Shown here: positions 6,137 to 7,883 of the stretch, piece after piece | Layout of the letters: every line of letters begins with the position of its first letter | Position numbering within the stretch: position 1 is the first letter of the stretch | NCBI RefSeq assembly: GCF_004138405.1 | Contig: NZ_PRLL01000013.1 | Location: 1 to 7,883, forward strand | Source: Candidatus Nanosyncoccus nanoralicus | GTDB taxonomy: Bacteria; Patescibacteriota; Saccharimonadia; Saccharimonadales; Saccharimonadaceae | Reading direction: 5' to 3' | DNA length: 7,883 bases | The notes under the pieces: model-generated | The model's input: only the letters and a program-made list of their open reading frames with translations | Database searches by the model: none | What the model was told of the DNA's origin: nothing | Program-made: the position numbers and the translations under genes

Positions 6137-6143
6137 AAACTAG

Positions 6144-6482
6144 ATGTTATCTAGTAAATACCGTTTTCATTCCCGGGGTGGTGTTAAATATACTTATCAA
6201 AAGGGAAAAACTATTAGAACTCCAAAGCTCTCTCTTGTTTTTGCTCCCAATAAAAAACAAAGACAGCGTTATGCTGTAGTGGTATCTAAAAAAGTCCTCA
6301 AGACTGCTGTTGGGCGCAATCGTATTCGTCGTCGTCTCTATGAGGCTATTCGTCTAGAATTTGATCCTACAATTAAGCTAGATTGTATTTTTGTAATCTA
6401 TTCTAGAGATTTTTTGAAAATGGATTTTGAAAAAATAAGAACACAGATCAGGGAATTATTAGATAAGGCTCGTGTTGTCTAA
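6144..6482 (+). CDS. rnpA: Ribonuclease P protein component
   Basis: RnpA is the small basic protein of RNase P. It binds the catalytic RNA and the 5' leader of precursor tRNAs and helps mature tRNA 5' ends. The 112-residue length fits the family. The hallmark RNR helix is seen in AVGRNRIRRRLYEAIR (55-70), preceded by the strand YAVVVSKKVLKTA (43-55) that forms part of the substrate-binding cleft. The C-terminal DCIFVIYSRDFLKMDFEKI resembles the usual RnpA fold ending. The gene begins 27 bases after the exporter stop, with no Shine-Dalgarno, and yidC follows after 42 bases. The rnpA-yidC-jag order is conserved widely in bacteria; the separation from rpmH is the odd point. Confidence 0.95.
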   Translation: MLSSKYRFHSRGGVKYTYQKGKTIRTPKLSLVFAPNKKQRQRYAVVVSKKVLKTAVGRNRIRRRLYEAIRLEFDPTIKLDCIFVIYSRDFLKMDFEKIRTQIRELLDKARVV

Positions 6483-6508
6483 AAGTTCTTATTATCTCAC
6501 CCCTAATA

Positions 6509-6517
6509 TGTTATAAT
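6509..6517 (+). promoter_or_regulatory. yidC promoter, probably leaderless
   Basis: TGTTATAAT is a perfect extended -10 (TATAAT at 6512-6517) ending eight bases before the yidC ATG at 6525, so transcription should begin at or beside the start codon. No Shine-Dalgarno lies between the -10 and the ATG, and the -35 region (TTATTA, 6489-6494) is weak. Confidence 0.65.
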
Positions 6518-6524
6518 TAACCAA

Positions 6525-7571
6525 ATGTTTGAGTTAATTGATTTTATAATTGTAAATCCGATTATTAATATATTATTTGTTATTTATAACTACATCGGTG
6601 ATTTTGGTGTAGCTATGATTATCTTTACTATCTTAGTGAAGCTACTCACTTGGCCTCTTGTTAAGAAACAGTTTCTTCAGATGAAGTTAATGCGTAAGAT
6701 TCAGCCTGAACTCACAGAGATTCGCAAGCGCTGTAATGGTAACAAGCAATTAGAATCTCTACAGATGATGGACCTTTACAAGCGTAATAATGTTAAGCCC
6801 TTCACTTCTATCTGGACTCTTCTTATTCAGCTTCCTATCTTCTTTGCTATCTTCTTTGCCATTCGTATTATGGTTACCCCAACCGTAAAGGATAATGTTG
6901 AAAAACGTGCCTACCCTGTTGTTTCTGAAATGACACGTATTGATGAGATTATTAAGCTACAAAAAACATATCTTGAAAACACAGAAACTAATACCTATGA
7001 TTTTAAACCTCAACTCCTAGGTCAACTTGATCTTTCTACTCGTGCTGGCGTGCAATCTTTTAGCTCAGTTATTATTCTCCTTTTTGTCATTGGTTCTGCC
7101 TATACTCAGTATCTAATGTCAAAAATGCAGATGCCTAAAAAGAGCCAGAAAAACACCTGGAAGAAGATGGTCGAGGATGCTAAGGCTGGTAAGGATATGA
7201 ATCAAGCCGACATGAATAATATGGTTTCAAGTCAGATGAATTTTATGATGCCAATTATGATGGTAATGATTACAATCAACTTCCCGGGTGCTCTCGTTAT
7301 GTATTATCTTCTTTCTAATATTATCGCTATTATCCAGCAGAAAATTGTCTTTAATCAGGCAGATAATCAGATGGATGATAACACTGACCGTGCAATCCTT
7401 CGTGAATTAAAGAAGAAAACCTCTGACATTAAAGAGGCAGAAGTGATTGAGAACAAGAAGACTGGTACTAGAATTACTCGTATTTCGGCCAAAGACGCAA
7501 AAAACTCTTCTCGTGAATTTTCACAAAAAAATAAACACGAAAAATCCGATAACCAACCAGATAACGGTTAG
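6525..7571 (+). CDS. yidC: YidC/Oxa1-family membrane protein insertase
   Basis: YidC inserts and folds membrane proteins, alone or with SecYEG. The 348-residue protein has no large periplasmic domain and no lipobox. Its first hydrophobic segment starts near residue 5, and the conserved core segment is GVAMIIFTILVKLLTWPL (28-45). A basic cytoplasmic hairpin follows (about 46-95), then membrane segments near 96-117 (LIQLPIFFAIFFAIR), 180-200 and 240-272 (FMMPIMMVMI and FPGALVMYYLLSN). The groove residue that is usually Arg is Lys39 here (ILVKLL), as also seen in chloroplast Alb3 relatives. The C-terminal tail (about 285-348) is hydrophilic and basic, like ribosome-binding tails of Oxa1-type insertases. 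An extracytoplasmic loop of about 60 residues (118-178) is rather long. The gene lies between rnpA and jag; its stop overlaps a GGAG. Confidence 0.95.
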   Translation: MFELIDFIIVNPIINILFVIYNYIGDFGVAMIIFTILVKLLTWPLVKKQFLQMKLMRKIQPELTEIRKRCNGNKQLESLQMMDLYKRNNVKPFTSIWTLLIQLPIFFAIFFAIRIMVTPTVKDNVEKRAYPVVSEMTRIDEIIKLQKTYLENTETNTYDFKPQLLGQLDLSTRAGVQSFSSVIILLFVIGSAYTQYLMSKMQMPKKSQKNTWKKMVEDAKAGKDMNQADMNNMVSSQMNFMMPIMMVMITINFPGALVMYYLLSNIIAIIQQKIVFNQADNQMDDNTDRAILRELKKKTSDIKEAEVIENKKTGTRITRISAKDAKNSSREFSQKNKHEKSDNQPDNG

Positions 7572-7587
7572 GAGAATAGGAGTTTTT

Positions 7588-7883
7588 ATGAATCGTGATG
7601 AATCGATTCGCTTTGCAACAAAATATCTCGAAGATCTTTTATCTTTCTTCGGTATTAATGTGGCTGTATGGTCTACTATCGACGATGATGTCATTCAACT
7701 TAGTGTACCAAGTACTAGTTTAAATTCTTTATTGATTGGCAAGAATGCAGATAATCTACGTGCTCTTCAGCATGTTGTTTCTATGGCTCTTGTCGCTCAT
7801 AATTCAGAGGTTACTAGGGTTAACGTGGATGTCGCTGACTATAAGCGCCAACGTGCTGAACGTATTGAGCAAAAAGCTGAAGG
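7588..7883 (+). CDS. jag: Jag/KhpB-type KH RNA-binding protein (partial, no Jag_N domain)
   Basis: The gene runs off the right edge after about 98 codons. The start ATG has AGGAG (7578-7582) five bases upstream and lies 16 bases after the yidC stop, so it is probably co-transcribed with yidC. The protein begins directly with the KH region: TKYLEDLLSFFGINVAV (about 11-27) is the usual opening, followed by LLIGKNADNLRALQHVVSMAL (about 53-73), the counterpart of the family's IGKRGQTLDALQ helix pair. The loop reads GKNA, so the second Gly of the GxxG motif is missing. DVADYKRQRAERIEQKAE (about 84-98 onward) leads towards the R3H domain expected beyond the window. The N-terminal Jag_N domain of Firmicutes KhpB is absent. 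The family binds RNA and is linked to cell division and envelope regulation in Firmicutes; here only the RNA-binding role can be inferred. Confidence 0.87.
   Translation, partial: MNRDESIRFATKYLEDLLSFFGINVAVWSTIDDDVIQLSVPSTSLNSLLIGKNADNLRALQHVVSMALVAHNSEVTRVNVDVADYKRQRAERIEQKAE

Noticed and set aside
1..7883. CRISPR arrays, tRNA or rRNA genes, insertion sequences
   Set aside because: No regularly spaced repeats, cloverleaf-like sequences, rRNA segments, transposase motifs or terminal inverted repeats were seen.

Overview
This window spans the replication origin of a small, AT-rich bacterial chromosome. Two gene blocks run outwards from the origin. On the minus strand are dnaA, dnaN and a broken recF. 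On the plus strand are rpmH, an ABC exporter, rnpA, yidC and the start of a jag/khpB-type gene. This is the classic bacterial dnaA/rpmH origin neighbourhood. The compact genes, the Oxa1-type YidC without a large periplasmic domain or lipobox, the Jag protein lacking its N-terminal domain, and start codons with no leader suggest a Patescibacteria/CPR organism, possibly Saccharibacteria. That is inference; a low-GC Firmicutes relative cannot be excluded from the sequence alone. TGG encodes Trp and no intact frame contains TGA, so nothing points to a recoded genetic code.

Left part (1-2214, minus strand): recF is split by a 104-bp tandem duplication (about 340-443 and 444-547). The duplication shifts the frame and removes the ABC signature and Walker B half from the upstream product. 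dnaN (1111-2214) looks intact and lies 23 bases upstream of recF.

Origin: DnaA boxes lie on both sides of dnaA, a bipartite arrangement like that of Bacillus. In the dnaN-side spacer (2215-2465), two abutting DnaA-box-like 9-mers are followed by a short spacer, a run of DnaA-trio repeats and an AT-rich tract that ends at the dnaN ribosome binding site. This matches the basal unwinding system described in Firmicutes. The rpmH-side spacer (3849-4109) holds one perfect and several near-perfect boxes. These overlap the dnaA and rpmH promoters, which suggests that DnaA levels feed back on both.

Right part (4110-7883, plus strand): rpmH has two tandem promoters and its own hairpin terminator. A 600-residue half-size ABC exporter lies between rpmH and rnpA, which are usually neighbours. 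ABC exporter, rnpA and yidC each have a TG-n-TATAAT-like extended -10 ending 8-10 bases before the ATG and no Shine-Dalgarno, so they are probably leaderless. recF, dnaN, dnaA, rpmH and jag have clear Shine-Dalgarno sequences. The block couples ribosome protein L34, tRNA 5' processing (RnpA), membrane protein insertion (YidC) and an RNA-binding KH protein (Jag), as in most bacteria.
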